Positions 1 through 11,420 of a stretch of 34,956 nucleotides of DNA are shown here, piece after piece. The first letter of the stretch is position 1, and every line of letters begins with the position of its first letter. Source of the stretch: Hypsibius dujardini (lineage: Eukaryota; Tardigrada; Eutardigrada; Parachela; Hypsibiidae); the NCBI GenBank assembly GCA_001579985.1, contig LRSR01005078.1:1-34956 (forward strand). Reading direction: 5' to 3'. Both the position numbers and the translations under genes were made by a program. The notes beneath the pieces were generated by a model. It saw only the letters and a list, made by a program, of their open reading frames with translations. It searched no databases and had not been told where the DNA came from.

Positions 1-360
1 TTATATATTATATATTATTATATTATTAATTATAAATAGGCCTTAAACTGTTATAATAATTTAACTACTTTTCAGAACAAACCATTACCACTGAACTGTC
101 ATTAATGCAGCCCACATAAACAACAACAAAATGTGACATTATGAAACGGGGGAAAGGAGGCCTAAAGCGAAAACTTAAAATATGATTTTCATAGGTATAC
201 TCAAGATCGAAGTTCGGTATACCGCTGTAATAAAACATCTAGTGAAATAATACATTTATTTATTGATTTCAATTTTCAAAAATTGCTGGTCCGCTTACTT
301 GACAGTCAATTTGAAGCCTTCTTTTTGCACTTGCAGGTTTTACAATATGAATAGTAGTAC
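1..360. other. AT-rich DNA, presumed last visible intron of the SLC26 gene
   Basis: The stretch begins with an alternating TA/TTA tract and holds no reading frame that continues the STAS domain on the minus strand. It is read as intron because the exon to its right ends in an in-phase donor (minus-strand GTACTA at 355-360). Confidence 0.4.
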
Positions 361-3300
361 TGACAATGTGAATATTTTCAGACTGCAATTTTCCATAAGT
401 TTTCTTACAGACTTGTAGTCGTTAACCCTCCGGTAAATATCAGTATGGAGGGCCCGGCCGAGAATTGGAACATCCGGACGCTGTGTCCGTAACACGACGG
501 TCAGCAAGCTCCAACCGACGGCCAAAGCCAGTCCAATATCTACGTCTAGGATCACCACTGCCAGCAGTGAGATCAGAAAGACTGACTGTAACGGGAAAAA
601 TAAAATCTGTAATTCGTGCATCAGCTTCCGCAATGCGAGAAACATAAAAAAGAGATACGTACCGCATCCATAGCTGAGATCTTGCCGAGCTTCCAGACAA
701 GCCGAATATCTTTGAATATGCCGATCAAAGCCACCGCAATAATGCAGCCTAGACAGGCTTTGGGAAGAGGTTCCTGAAAAATCAGAAGAATGTACGAGGA
801 AGTCGAAGCTGTTAAACAGATGTTCCATCGGGCTCGTTCAAAACTGCCTAAAATTCTAGTACATGTCAGTTTCTGTGAACAGCACATGATTTCAAAAAAA
901 CAAACATGAGATAAGGAGCTAAAAATTCCAGAACGGATACGAATTGTCCTATAGGATCGTATTTTTAATTCCACGAGAAAAGGTTATCTTATGTGCCAAA
1001 TTAAAAATGGCTAATGGATTAATTATTTTTCGACCTTTCCATATTTTGAACTTGAAGGAAAGCTAATTCGGGCTGTGAGCAGAGACGGGCCAATTTATTT
1101 ATAGCCTCTAAACTGAATGCTTTGCTTACGAGGAGATTTCCGAGAAACAGCAGGACGATCAGCATCAATCCGGCGGCAAAGATGCTAACAACCTAGAAAA
1201 TGCAATATCCATGTGAGTAATCCTCATGGGGACAGGTAATATCCGGACAATCTTCACCTGACTCTCTCCTCCCACGGAGGCCTGAGTAGCAACCCTCCCG
1301 AGAAAGGCAGACGACGGGAGACATTGAAAGAATCCACCGAAAATGTTGCCGCAGCCCAACGCTCGGAGCTCCTGATTGGGATCCACGGGATACTTATGCT
1401 TCATGGAGTACATCTTCGCGAAAGACAACTGAACAGCAAACGATACGATGGCAATGGCAAAGGTATCCATGGCGAAGGCCGGAAGGATCGAAAGGTCAGG
1501 TACTCGGGGTTTGGGTAACCCTAATGGAATGAAGCCGACAATGTCCACCCCATAGGAATGACCCAAGTTGAGGTAATATGATGCAAGTATGCCGAATATA
1601 ACCTCAAACCAAAAGGGAGTAAAGAATGTAAATTCTGCTCTATCAACAAAAATGGTTAGACGTTCACTTACGGTTAGAAGCTCCCCAGGCAGATGAATGT
1701 GACAGGGGAAGTGGCTTTGTGTCCATTTGTTTTCGTTGAAACCGTATTTGATTAAGAGGAGAAAGTTCAGGCAGACTGCTGAGATGATGAGAGTTGGAAA
1801 GTGTGTGTAACGAATGGCTGAGAAGAATTCAACCCACGTCTAAACATTTGCAAAAGATGGAGATTGTTAAAAATTAAACGAATGAAAGATCAAGGCCGAG
1901 AGGACTGCTTACGTATATGATTTTTAAGGGCCCATTGAAATCCCTCATTCTGCGCAGTCCGAATATAGACCTTTTTTGAGAACAGAATGTAGAGTTCTTC
2001 AGAATAGACATACACAACTTGAATGGATTTTTGGCGCAAGCGTGTCAACAAGGTAAGAGACCTTACTGATGGTCCTGCGATCCTGTCTGCCTTTTTTTAA
2101 ACAAAATACGCCTTACTTTAACTGACTCGTTAACACGTGCACCGCCGTTCCTGCTGTAAACCTGCAAGATATTACAGTTGTGAGTTAGTTTCCGATGTGC
2201 GTGTGAGAAACTAACTACTCTTTTCACTTTGTTTGACTATAGCCAGAGGCTCGTTCAGGATCCATACAGGTTGGCACAAAGACCCCCCCCCCCCTCATGG
2301 TATGGCCAGGGGTAAGCGAGAAGACGAAATACATTTTTTTTCAATATTGAACCCAAATTTGGCCTCTGGCCCCTGATCATTTTAAAACTTTTAGAGGTGT
2401 GGGGTCTGATGTTCAGCCCCCCCCCAGATTTTCAAACAAATTTCAAAAACATCAGTTTTTCGTTCAAATTTGAGGTTTATTGAGGTCCCATATAAGCTCC
2501 CTATTGAGGAACACAAATGGAAGATTCAAAACGTTCAAAAACGCTCTACATTTGATGAAAAACTTTTGAAATCCCGGGAGGGGGGAGGGGCTTTGAAATC
2601 AGACTCCCGAACCCCTACAAGTTGAAAATAATCAGTAAAAAGATGCTAAATTTTAGGCTCAATCTTGAAAAAAATGCATTTTGCCTTTTTTTCCACCCCC
2701 TGGTCCTGGGATGAGGGGTCCTGGTACCGACTTGTGAGGACCCTAAACGAGCCTCCAAACATGGTCATGGTTTTGCTTACCCCGTAACAAGCTGGTCCGA
2801 CAGGTACACGCCCATGTAGCCGAGTCCAAAAGTTCCCATAAGAACCTACGCCCATAAAGTACAAGGAATTTTCATCAACCCTCGCCCTGCTTTTTTGGAC
2901 CCGACTTCGATCCATTATCAAATTGCGTTACGTTTACCTGCCAAATCCCAACCGCCAACGTGACACAAATCATCACCGCGATCCTCGATTCCAAATGTGA
3001 AGTCACATCACTGGCCACGTCCCGGGTCGAAGAAGCAATGCTGATATTCGCGGCGGTCAACATGGAAACCGCACGATTGGGAAGGGCGTACTGCTGCACC
3101 ACCTTACCCGTCATGATGCTGACAATTGCGAAAACACCTTAAAATCAAGGCGGGGAGAACATAATTGAACCCGGAAAATAACCATTGAAATTGCATTCAT
3201 ATTAAACCGAAAATTTTTCGGTAGATCTTAATAATTATTCAAGCACACCTACCAATGGAGACGTGCTTTGAGGTGGCCATTACCGAGTAGATGAGAGATG

Positions 3301-4103
3301 GAAAGAAACTGGTGTATAGGCCGAAAATAGCCGGCATTGAGGCGAGCAACGAATAGGCCATGCCTGAAAAGCGAGTGATCAACAACATGACAGCACGATT
3401 AATGGCATGCTGGTCATATTGTGTAATTCCATGGGGAAATTCTTAAACTGCGTTCAAAGGAATGGGGATTAATTTTCTTCACACGATCTGGTATTGATAA
3501 TAGCCGCCAGACCATTGAAGAAGAAATTACAGGTTTGTATATCAAGGTCAGAAGGGTCCCAAACGTCCTCACCTGCGGGTATGCTCATGATCCAGACAAT
3601 AGAACCTGGAAAACCACCAGCATGTCTTATGTCTGTCTCAAGAAGATAATCGGAACGTAATGCGCAGTACCTGAGAGGAGATCCTTTGGTAGATCGCGAC
3701 GGATTTGATACTTTGGCAACCAAGAAAGAACCGGAAAAAGTCCCTTCACGGTCGCCAGTAATAATCCCCCGATTGTCGGGTGCCAGTGGCGTATCTTCGA
3801 TGCCTTCTGGTTTATTCGTCGCTTGAATTTCTTCCATGGACTGTTTGCCTTGCCCACAACTCGAGCTTCTTCACAACGACCAAAGCTGCGAAAGAGAGAA
3901 AAATAAAAGTGGTTTTCAAGCGGGCAACAGCTTTGTTTTGCGTGGCATCCAGTAACAACAGCAAAGATCTCTTACTTGTCCTGATTAAAAATGGGTCGGC
4001 TGACCAAAATGTTGTTGTGTGACCGTAGACTCGACGTTCGTTGAAGTTTCGTCGTCGTTGCGTCATCCCCACACGACTCGTCCTGTTTCAGGGGAGTATC
4101 CAT
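361..4103 (-). CDS. SLC26-family anion transporter (sulfate permease type), 3' end beyond the window
   Basis: Multi-pass membrane anion exchanger or channel of the SLC26/SulP family; substrate cannot be told. I see 13 coding exons joined by GT-AG introns with matching phases: 3976-4103, 3671-3885, 3573-3605, 3253-3363, 2938-3137, 2781-2845, 2117-2161, 1913-1970, 1672-1839, 1258-1602, 1130-1192, 663-773, 361-585 (1767 nt, 589 codons). The ATG at 4101-4103 opens a hydrophilic N-terminus, followed by the family signature SRPIFNQDNFG, then LPKDLLSGSIVWIMSIPAGM, a TM3-like FGLYTSFFPSLIY, YGVDIVGFIPLGLP, and EPLPKACLGCIIAVALIG. The last exon enters the STAS domain (VVLRTQRPDVPILGR, TDIYRRV) and ends at a GTACTA donor. 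No further STAS exon is visible in 1-354, so the gene probably runs off the left edge. Exons 3 (33 bp) and 7 (45 bp) are microexons. Family is certain; individual boundaries were read by eye. Confidence 0.93.
2245..2757. mobile_element. Foldback (hairpin-type) MITE inside SLC26 intron 6
   Basis: The ends form an inverted repeat: left AGGCTCGTTCAGGATCC from about 2246, and right, read on the other strand, AGGCTCGTTTAGGGTCC. The pairing continues inward through C-rich blocks (left 2282-2294; right 2574-2592 and 2695-2704) and through blocks such as left ATACATTTTTTTTCAATATT against right ATGCATTTTTTTCAAGATT. Nearly the whole element is therefore one imperfect hairpin with arms of about 240 bp. 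It fills most of the 619-bp intron, the longest in this gene. No clear target-site duplication was found. No coding capacity. Confidence 0.75.
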
Positions 4104-5745
4104 TAAGCTATGCTTCTCTTTCCGTGTAACACAGAGAATTGCTGCTGCCAATGACGGATTCGCAGCGAAAAATGATTTCTCAGTTAACCGTTGTTCACAT
4201 TTGTTTATGAAGTTGATAAACCTAATAGTTTATAGATACCGGTGTGACAGAAGGCCGGATCCGCAACTCCACGTAATAGTATGCGCACGAAGTTCTCGAG
4301 TGATTTAGCACAGTTAAAAAATAAGTTGTATTTATGGCGGCAACATAACGGCGCTTGAAGGATTGTGGGAAAATAAATTAGCCATTAATAACAGCCGGCA
4401 TGTAGCAGCCAGTCAAAAAAGCAATTGGTGTGGGACATGTAATTTATAAATAGTCAATTTAGCAGGTTGAGACATTCCGTACACCTGCCGCATGCGTGCC
4501 CAAAAGTATATTCTCAAGATACGTACATACACATAGGAAGTCTCGTCTTCTACTCCGCCAGACGACAAATTAAAGCGATGATCATCCGCTGTTGTTGGAT
4601 TGTTGATATATTCTCGGTAGTCTATGTCTCCGCAGTCTACACAATCGTGAGTTGAGATACTGTGTAATGCGAAAATCAATTTACAAGGTCGTGAACCGGG
4701 CGATTGCACAATTTGTGATGGCACTTGCTGAAAACGGGCGTCTGTTTATAGGACTTTAATTGAAATCAAACGATAGTATCACATTGTAGTGGAATCCGAC
4801 TCATTTAAGTTCAAAAAAGTGAAGCGTGTGAAAACAACAATGCTAGATCTTTCGGTTCGCCGATCCGGCAGGAGACTTTTTGTCGATCCGTTCATAATGC
4901 GTGTGCAAATGACATGGAAGGAGCGTCGTAACGCATAGCTTAGGGATTAATTAAACGACTCATAATGATTACACCCTACGTCCCGTTGCATCGATGGTTT
5001 TCAAATGAGATGGTGTAAACACCATTAGAAGGACAGCCAATTTGTCGTCTCTCTCGTTAATCTGACCCATAGATCAAGTAACAATCCCAATCAAGTAGTC
5101 AAACAACCTTGGACTTGTAGCTTCTGTCTGGACTGCAGAAACATTGTAATCACGCTTTGTTAAAGATTAAAGGCAATGTCGCTCCTCTCCTCTCGGCCTA
5201 AGGCTTTCGCATCGATTTCCGCCAAACAAAACAAAGCCTATTTATTTGAAAATATTTTGTCTAGTAAAAAAATATTATTCCATTAAAACATTTTATTTAC
5301 CCATCAAATTTTGCTCAAACCCAAAAAAGTTTGCGTTGACGAACATTTTGTGTTGTGCACCGGAATTATTATTTTTGGGTTATTGGTTAATTGATGAGTG
5401 AAACGCTTAGGGGTACCTTGATCTTGACTTTGGTATGAGAAGTATTATTTTCATCAGTATCAGATCTACAATCGCTTTTACTCATGCCGAGTCGGCTGCT
5501 GTGACTTGAGTGATTTGCGCGACCTACCTAACTGATTGTCTAAAAATTGTCCCATAGCGAAGTTTATTAACAATAACTAAACAGCGCTAACAATAAAACG
5601 GTGAATGTTTTGCAATCCAAAGACGAACATAAAGATCGTTCATGAAACAGCTCGCACACATAAACTGAAAGCTTATAAATTAGTAACAAGTATATGGCAA
5701 TACATCTAATGATCATTTGAACTGAGTGCGACCAGTAAAAACAGG
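4104..5745. other. Intergenic: SLC26 upstream region and GPCR pseudogene downstream region
   Basis: Upstream of the SLC26 start codon and downstream of the GPCR pseudogene. Only short frames without recognisable domains or splice context are present. The SLC26 promoter and any 5' non-coding exon should lie in the right-hand neighbourhood of 4104, but I see no convincing TATA box or initiator. Confidence 0.5.
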
Positions 5746-6547
5746 TCAACAACGAAAGACACTGCCGAGGATGTTTCGAAATTCCTGCCGCAAACCTCTC
5801 AACGTCATCAGGTAAATCACCTGCCCGCCATTGTTGGCTGCCGTGTTCGTCGACAACACCGCCGAAGTCGCGCAAGAAACCCTCGCATTTCGGACCTTCA
5901 ACTTCTGCGCCCGTCTTCGCCACAGGAGAATCAACAGAACAGGATACCTTCCATAGATCAACACTTCGGGGGCGTAATTGACCACTGCAGTTACAATGGC
6001 ACGATACTGCGGATAAGCCGTCCCATCACAGCCGAATCGTTTTTCCATTGGGGTGTAGTAGTTTAGGATGTTGAGGGGCATGTACCAACCAAGAAGCCAA
6101 ATAGTGACGACTAAGGTAGCGAGTGAACTTTTTTGCACGCTGCTGTTTTTATGGTACCAGATGGGGACGAGACAGGCGACCCATCGATCCGCACAGATGA
6201 CCAAATCTTGAAGCAATTGCATTGTTTGAAGCACCCACATGAAATACTGGAATATGGCACAGGGTAAGGGAGTGCTGAGCCAGTGTCCGGAGATGGGACG
6301 GGCAGTGGTTTGCGGGAAGAAGCCAATTCCGTGGATGATCCCGATAACGGAGAGGCTCATGATGTGTACGGTGAAGGGAGTAATCAAAGCTCGTCGACGG
6401 AGAAAGGTCACTAATATAATCAGGTATAGGGCGACGCTGGTCAGTCATAGGAACGGTGATGCCGGCAATGGCCATGTAGGCGGTGACGGAGAAGCATGAT
6501 AAAGGGTTTTCAATGGGCCGAGTGAGGTTAGCAGCTGAGGCGTTCAT
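5746..6547 (-). pseudogene. Class A GPCR pseudogene: intronless, frameshifted, TM6 deleted
   Basis: Near-duplicate of the GPCR gene at 8950-10262. Translation from the ATG at 6547 gives MNASAANLTR and the start of TM1. Near 6430-6446 two bases are missing relative to the intact copy, so the frame changes; the rest continues in another frame to the TGA at 5746-5748. The recovered part holds TM2, the TM3 cysteine, ADRW, the extracellular-loop cysteine in RFGCDGTAYP, TM5 and the RRRAQKLKVRNARVS loop. Around 5823, 69 codons present in the other copy (third loop end, TM6, third extracellular loop, start of TM7) are missing in frame. The 284-bp intron of the other copy is absent exactly at its splice junction (WYHK-NSS). 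No poly(T) at 5560-5745 marks a retrocopy tail. It cannot encode a seven-helix receptor. Confidence 0.85.
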
Positions 6548-7922
6548 CAGTCGAAGAGATCTGAGCCGGTATAGAATTGGAGTTAAGGAGTGATCTCAAT
6601 CTTGTCTGGTGGGAAATACTTGGACATCTCTCGTCCCGACCATGAGCTCGGATATCAAAGTTTCCCTAAGCGTTCTGAGTCTTACGAATCAGTATAGGGA
6701 AAGCGCAGGAAGGTCTACCTAGCTGTCGCCACTTGAAGAGAGTAAAATGTTCGATTTTGTTCTGCCAGACAGCGTTCACTCTACTCGGCGCTGCTATATG
6801 ATTTGGAATCATGATTATATAATATGTTTACTGAGAAAGTCCCTGCGACGCACGGTGAAATGGCATCTTGACAGGTGACCTTATTATGAAAAGTGGGAAC
6901 TTATTCGGAAAGATAAGGACAACTCTCCATGCAGGCAGCACATGCCAGCCCCAAGGTGTGCTATAGTCGGAATCCAATATTGAAGGATAGGTTTGGCCTA
7001 GCTTCTGGCTGAAATAATGCGTGGATGCCTGAGGTATTGACGCACATATCTACCCATTAGTCAATTAGAAAGATCAAAACACTAGCAGATGGAGGCAAGG
7101 GCAGATTGAGGCAGCTTTAAGGAACGACACACCCGCTGGAGCAGGAGCGGAATGGCTACTGATCTATGATGTCAAGTTTGCTTAGTGGTCCAAAAAAGTC
7201 GCCCGTGTCACAGCGTGGCTCCGCTAACCCTTAGAACAATTTCCTGGCCTGGAGACGGGACTATCACCCGATCAAGTCTTTTTGGTCCAAAACAATCAAT
7301 CAATGAACGCTAAGCCCAATGGGTTATCTCTATCTGGCGTTTTGGCACCCTCACCGTACATGTTGCACCACAACCGACATCGGAAATGTTCTCCGAAGAT
7401 GCAAAATTGTCAAATAAGCTAAAAAAGACTAAAAAGACGGTGAAGGAAGTAGTTTCAACTGGTGTGGGAAATGTATGTTATGTTATTTGGTTAAGTCAGT
7501 TTGTGAAAACAGAAATTTTTTCTGTATATGGGGAACATACAGAACGTTATGTCTTATGTTATGTTAGATTGAAATATGTCGGTTTGCGAAACCTCTCTAT
7601 TGGCTCGCTTCTCGGGGACGAGAGATGAGTACGGTTTAAACTGTAAACGGGCTACATTTCTTCATTTCATTTTTTTGCAAGTCATTTTTTAAGGGGGAGG
7701 TTCGGCGCAATGATCAATCTGCTATTGATGGGGAGAAGGAGGGGAGGGGCGTCAAAGGTCGGATCAGCGACATTTGGAATTTCAGCAATCATTTTGTCAT
7801 GGGGCATCTTTCGATTCGTTGTATATAAGTAACTAAGATCAAAATGGATGCCGAAATTGCCTCTCAAACGCATGTAACAGACATTGTGAATCCCGTCTCC
7901 ACTGCTGCACATTGCACACAAG
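6548..7922. other. Intergenic, no gene seen
   Basis: Only short open frames lacking domain signatures, splice context or support from the intact GPCR. The part just right of 6547 would be the former 5' flank of the GPCR pseudogene. Confidence 0.5.
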
Positions 7923-7925
7923 TTA

Positions 7926-8309
7926 GGCACCATCATCATATTACGTAATCAAGGGATGGTCGGTGAGTAGTCTGGACTTGTGATTACTTTTGACGACAAA
8001 CAGGAGGGTTCTTTCGTGAACTGATTACTATTGATTACGTAGGGCAGAGGGTGAGTGACCAACACTGAATAAAAAATATTCAAACATTCGCTCTTTCTTT
8101 TAAATAAACCTTCATTTTTCTTCCTTCCTGAGCGCGGATGTGATTTCGCTTGATCTAAACATTTCGTTTATATGGAAGGTGGTCGGTTCATTGATTACGC
8201 TGTGATTACGAAACGTATTGTGGTCGTTTTACTGATTACATTTCATGACAGAGGTGAACTAGTGGTAAAATTTCACGGATGTTTGATTACGTAATATGAG
8301 GATGGCGCC
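7926..8309. mobile_element. 384-bp MITE with 29-bp inverted ends and TTA target duplication (PIF/Harbinger-like)
   Basis: Left end GGCACCATCATCATATTACG pairs with the right end read in reverse, GGCGCCATCCTCATATTACG, and both continue GTAATCAA. The trinucleotide TTA flanks both ends (7923-7925 and 8310-8312). A TTA/TAA 3-bp target duplication with GG-starting ends is the known habit of PIF/Harbinger elements, so the assignment is by signature only. Inside, TGATTAC recurs several times (about 7979, 8021, 8031, 8193, 8204, 8231, 8284), like subterminal transposase-binding repeats. No transposase frame. Confidence 0.75.
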
Positions 8310-8312
8310 TTA

Positions 8313-8949
8313 TATGGCAAAGCCCCCCGGACACATGTGTTATGCCATTTCACAATGATCATCAGTAGGTGCATGCATTGTACGTGTAGAAGTCAACGAA
8401 TAAGATTTCGATTTCGTGAATACACATGCCTACCGGATTCGGGAATGCTTTCAAGACCACGCCCACGCGCGTATAGTGTACACCTTGAAGAAAACTGTAA
8501 ACTCTTATATTTAATAAAGAATGCCAATTGATTAGATTCTCTTGTAGGGCTTTTCTTGGATACAATCGATGTCAGTTCACCAGTAGGACTGAGTACATCT
8601 GGCATTTTTTACCGTCGTGAATTTCCCAAATGTATTTATTGGTGCACGAAAACTGGCAGTCAAGTGCAATTATAACACTTTTGAAAAGTGGATCTCCGAA
8701 AATAAATCGGATCTTCCGGACTCTTAAAGCTAGATTCATGAAACTTGAAAGGCTAACGTGCAAGTCCCCTTTCTATGCTGGCAAGCCAGGAGAATAAAAA
8801 AAAGAGCCTCGCGCTCAAGAGTAAAACTTGAAGGAACATTACTTATGGTTTGCCCCTCGTATTTCACGTATGAGCCATTTTCTCCGAATATCGAATGTTC
8901 GGCGATTCAATATGTAGATAACTAAAAAAGGGTGATTGAGAAAACGTTT
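8313..8949. other. Downstream flank of the intact GPCR gene, no gene seen
   Basis: Short frames only. The part just left of 8950 should contain the GPCR 3' UTR, but no clear AATAAA on the minus strand was found. Confidence 0.45.
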
Positions 8950-10262
8950 CTAATTGGAGAAACAAAAGAACGCATTTCTGAACATCTGACGAAATTCTTG
9001 TCGCAAACCGTTTAAAGTCATTAAATAAATCACCGGCTCGAGGAACTGCGTAAATGCCAAAAACTGCTCCGACAGATGGAACGCATCCCACGTGCAACGC
9101 GGCGGGTATCGGCCCGCCGTGGCCGACACCATCATCAGCACCGTCGGCACCGCATTGAAAATGACCGCCGTCAGCTTCAAAAACAACAGTACCATCGCCA
9201 GCGTATTGTTTGAGTTCTCCGCCTGATTCCCACGCTTCGAAAGCCCGCCATTGTTGGCTGCCGTGTCCGTCGACAACACCGCCGAAGTCGCGCAAGAAAC
9301 CCTCGCATTTCGGACCTTCAACTTATGCGCCCGTCTTCGCCACAGGAGAATCAACAGAACAGGATAACTTCCATAGATTAACACTTCAGGGGCGTAACTG
9401 ACCATAGCGATTACAATTGATCGATACTTTGGATAAGCGGTACCATCGCATCCAAATCTATTTGCCATAGGGGTGTAGTAGTTGAGAATGTTCAGGGGCA
9501 TATACCAACCATGAAGCCAGACGGTCACTGCCATGGTTGCCAGAAGACCCCGTTTCACACTGCTATGCCTAGGGATGAAAATCAAAATAAAACGAAAAGC
9601 TAAGCTCAGCTGTCTAGTCAGTTTCCATAGTCCAATAAAATGTTATAAAAAACCATAAAAACCATTCACAAGATTTTCGGTTTGGTCGTCATTTGTTAGT
9701 AATTGTTTTGTGCAAGATTTCATGGCAACCTTTAATGACCCAACGTTTAAATTTAATTTATTCTGAAAAAAAACTGAAGCTAAGAGATAGTTGATTTCAG
9801 CATTTAGTTTTACTTTTGTTGTTTAGTTCAGTTTCGCTATCCGTTTGTTTACCTATGGTACCACAAAGGAATCAGGTAGGCGACCCATCGATCCGCACAG
9901 ATGACCAAGTCTTGAAGCAAGGTCATGGTCGGTAGCACCCACATGAAGTACTGAAAGATGGCGCAGGGTAGCGGACTGTTGAGCCAGTTGCCGGAGATAG
10001 GACGGGCAGTGGCTTGTGGGAAGAAGCCGATACCGTGAATGATCCCGATAACAGAGAGACTCATGATGTGAACGGTGAACGGAGTGATCAAAGCTGGATG
10101 ACGGAGAAAGGTCATCAATACTCCGAGGTATAGAGCGACGCTAAGAAATGTCAGCGGAACGGTGACCCCTGCGATGGCTATGTAGGCTGTGACGGAAAAG
10201 CATGATAAAGGGTTCGGGACAACGGGCATCAGTTTAGTGAGGTTAGCAGTCGAGGCGTTCAT
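8950..10262 (-). CDS. Orphan class A (rhodopsin-like) GPCR, two exons, 342 aa
   Basis: Seven-helix plasma-membrane receptor; ligand unknown. Exons 9853-10262 (410 nt) and 8950-9568 (619 nt) flank a 284-bp intron with donor GTAAAC and acceptor CCCTAG; together they give 343 codons with stop. The ATG is at 10260-10262. The N-terminus carries glycosylation sites NAS and NLT. TM1 spans about residues 22-52. Cys100 at the top of TM3 and Cys177 in the second extracellular loop can form the conserved disulfide. The DRY motif is DRW (124-126), and the NPxxY motif of TM7 is replaced by EPVIY (314-318), followed by an amphipathic helix-8-like LRQEFRQMFR. TM6 (about 259-284) lacks the usual CWxP. These deviations suggest a lineage-specific branch. 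A defective duplicate lies 2.4 kb to the left. Confidence 0.88.
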
Positions 10263-11420
10263 GGTCAAAGAAAAAGGTTAAATCGGTATAGATAGTATCA
10301 ATCCAGTACTCATTAATATAGCTGAATATTCGACGTTGAAATTAACCCTCCAGTTGCGCCCGTGTTTGAATCCATTTCTGCTTTAATGGATAAACCAAAT
10401 AAATGTCGTTCGATTATAAAATGTTCTCCCCAAAAGAGGTCTCTGCCGCTTCCTTTGAAATATTTGTCCTGAGAAAAAGAAGCGTGCAGAAAATGTAGAT
10501 AATAGTGATACAATACGCCACAGGACACCGGAAACGAAGGTGAGAGAATGTGGTCTTTAAGGATTTTGCACTTTGGAAAGATAAAAAGAGCCGCTATTGC
10601 GTCACACATTAGCCATTTGTAAGATCATCTCCTGCATTTTTAATATTTTAAAAGGCTCGTGGGTTTAGAAGGTAGAGGAAAATACTAAAAATCGGTTAAC
10701 TGAAGGTGAAAAACTTTAATTCGTTAAATGAAAAATTATACGACATGCTGTCAAATTATTGCATGAATAAATGTCCTGTATTACCGTTTTTCGGTGCAAT
10801 AAATAGGTAGAACTCCTCGCGGAATTCGGCGCTTGACCTCTCTAATCAAGATGTGATTCCCCTCCGCTGAGCAATTACCGTCAAATAGCGGAACAGGGTG
10901 CCATAAAGTATTTTCGTTACATTTCAAAACCGTTAAGCTGCATATGCCCAATGTAGAACAGATCTATGAAATTTTTTCAGTAAGGCCGCGGAAAATGATT
11001 ATAAGGCTTTTTTGAACTCGGAAATGCGGCGAGAGCAGTTTGGGAGAAATCATAAGGGAATAGGGGCGTTCTCATTTGGCGGAAGTGAAAATGCTGGGTC
11101 ACAAATCACACTTAAAACAATTACAACTCACCCATAGAAGTGGGAGACTCACTACATATTTGATGACAGTGGAACCGGGGGGTGAAAAGTAGCCGCCGTC
11201 TCCTTAATTCTCCTAATCCATTCTTTACGCGGCTTACGGTACATTAACAATTCGGCGACCCTAGGGGCGCACGTTATCTGCCGTGATACTCACACTAAGA
11301 GCTTCCGCCGCAAAAGGGTGGGGAGAGCGCTGTATAAAGGTAGTAGAGCTCATTTGTCTTTAAGATTCACGTTCCCTTTGGACTGGCTTAGTTAATTCCA
11401 TTTTTACATTTTTTGAAGTT
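10263..11420. other. Intergenic, no gene seen
   Basis: Upstream of the intact GPCR. A 98-codon minus frame at 10313-10609 has no domain or clear splice context and is not called as a gene. No RNA gene recognised. Confidence 0.45.

Noticed and set aside
1-354. Search for the remaining STAS exon of SLC26
   Set aside because: Candidate pieces near 304-330 either meet a stop at once or are in the wrong phase with the last exon.
5746-6547. Functional six-helix receptor variant
   Set aside because: The frame is also broken in TM1 by a 2-base deletion, so the full product cannot be read from the start codon.
8864-9295. 143-codon minus-strand frame overlapping GPCR exon 2
   Set aside because: Off-frame shadow of the receptor exon; a similar shadow occurs in the pseudogene at 5567-5923.
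10313-10609. 98-codon minus-strand frame upstream of the intact GPCR
   Set aside because: No domain, no clear splice sites and ordinary composition; not enough to call a gene.
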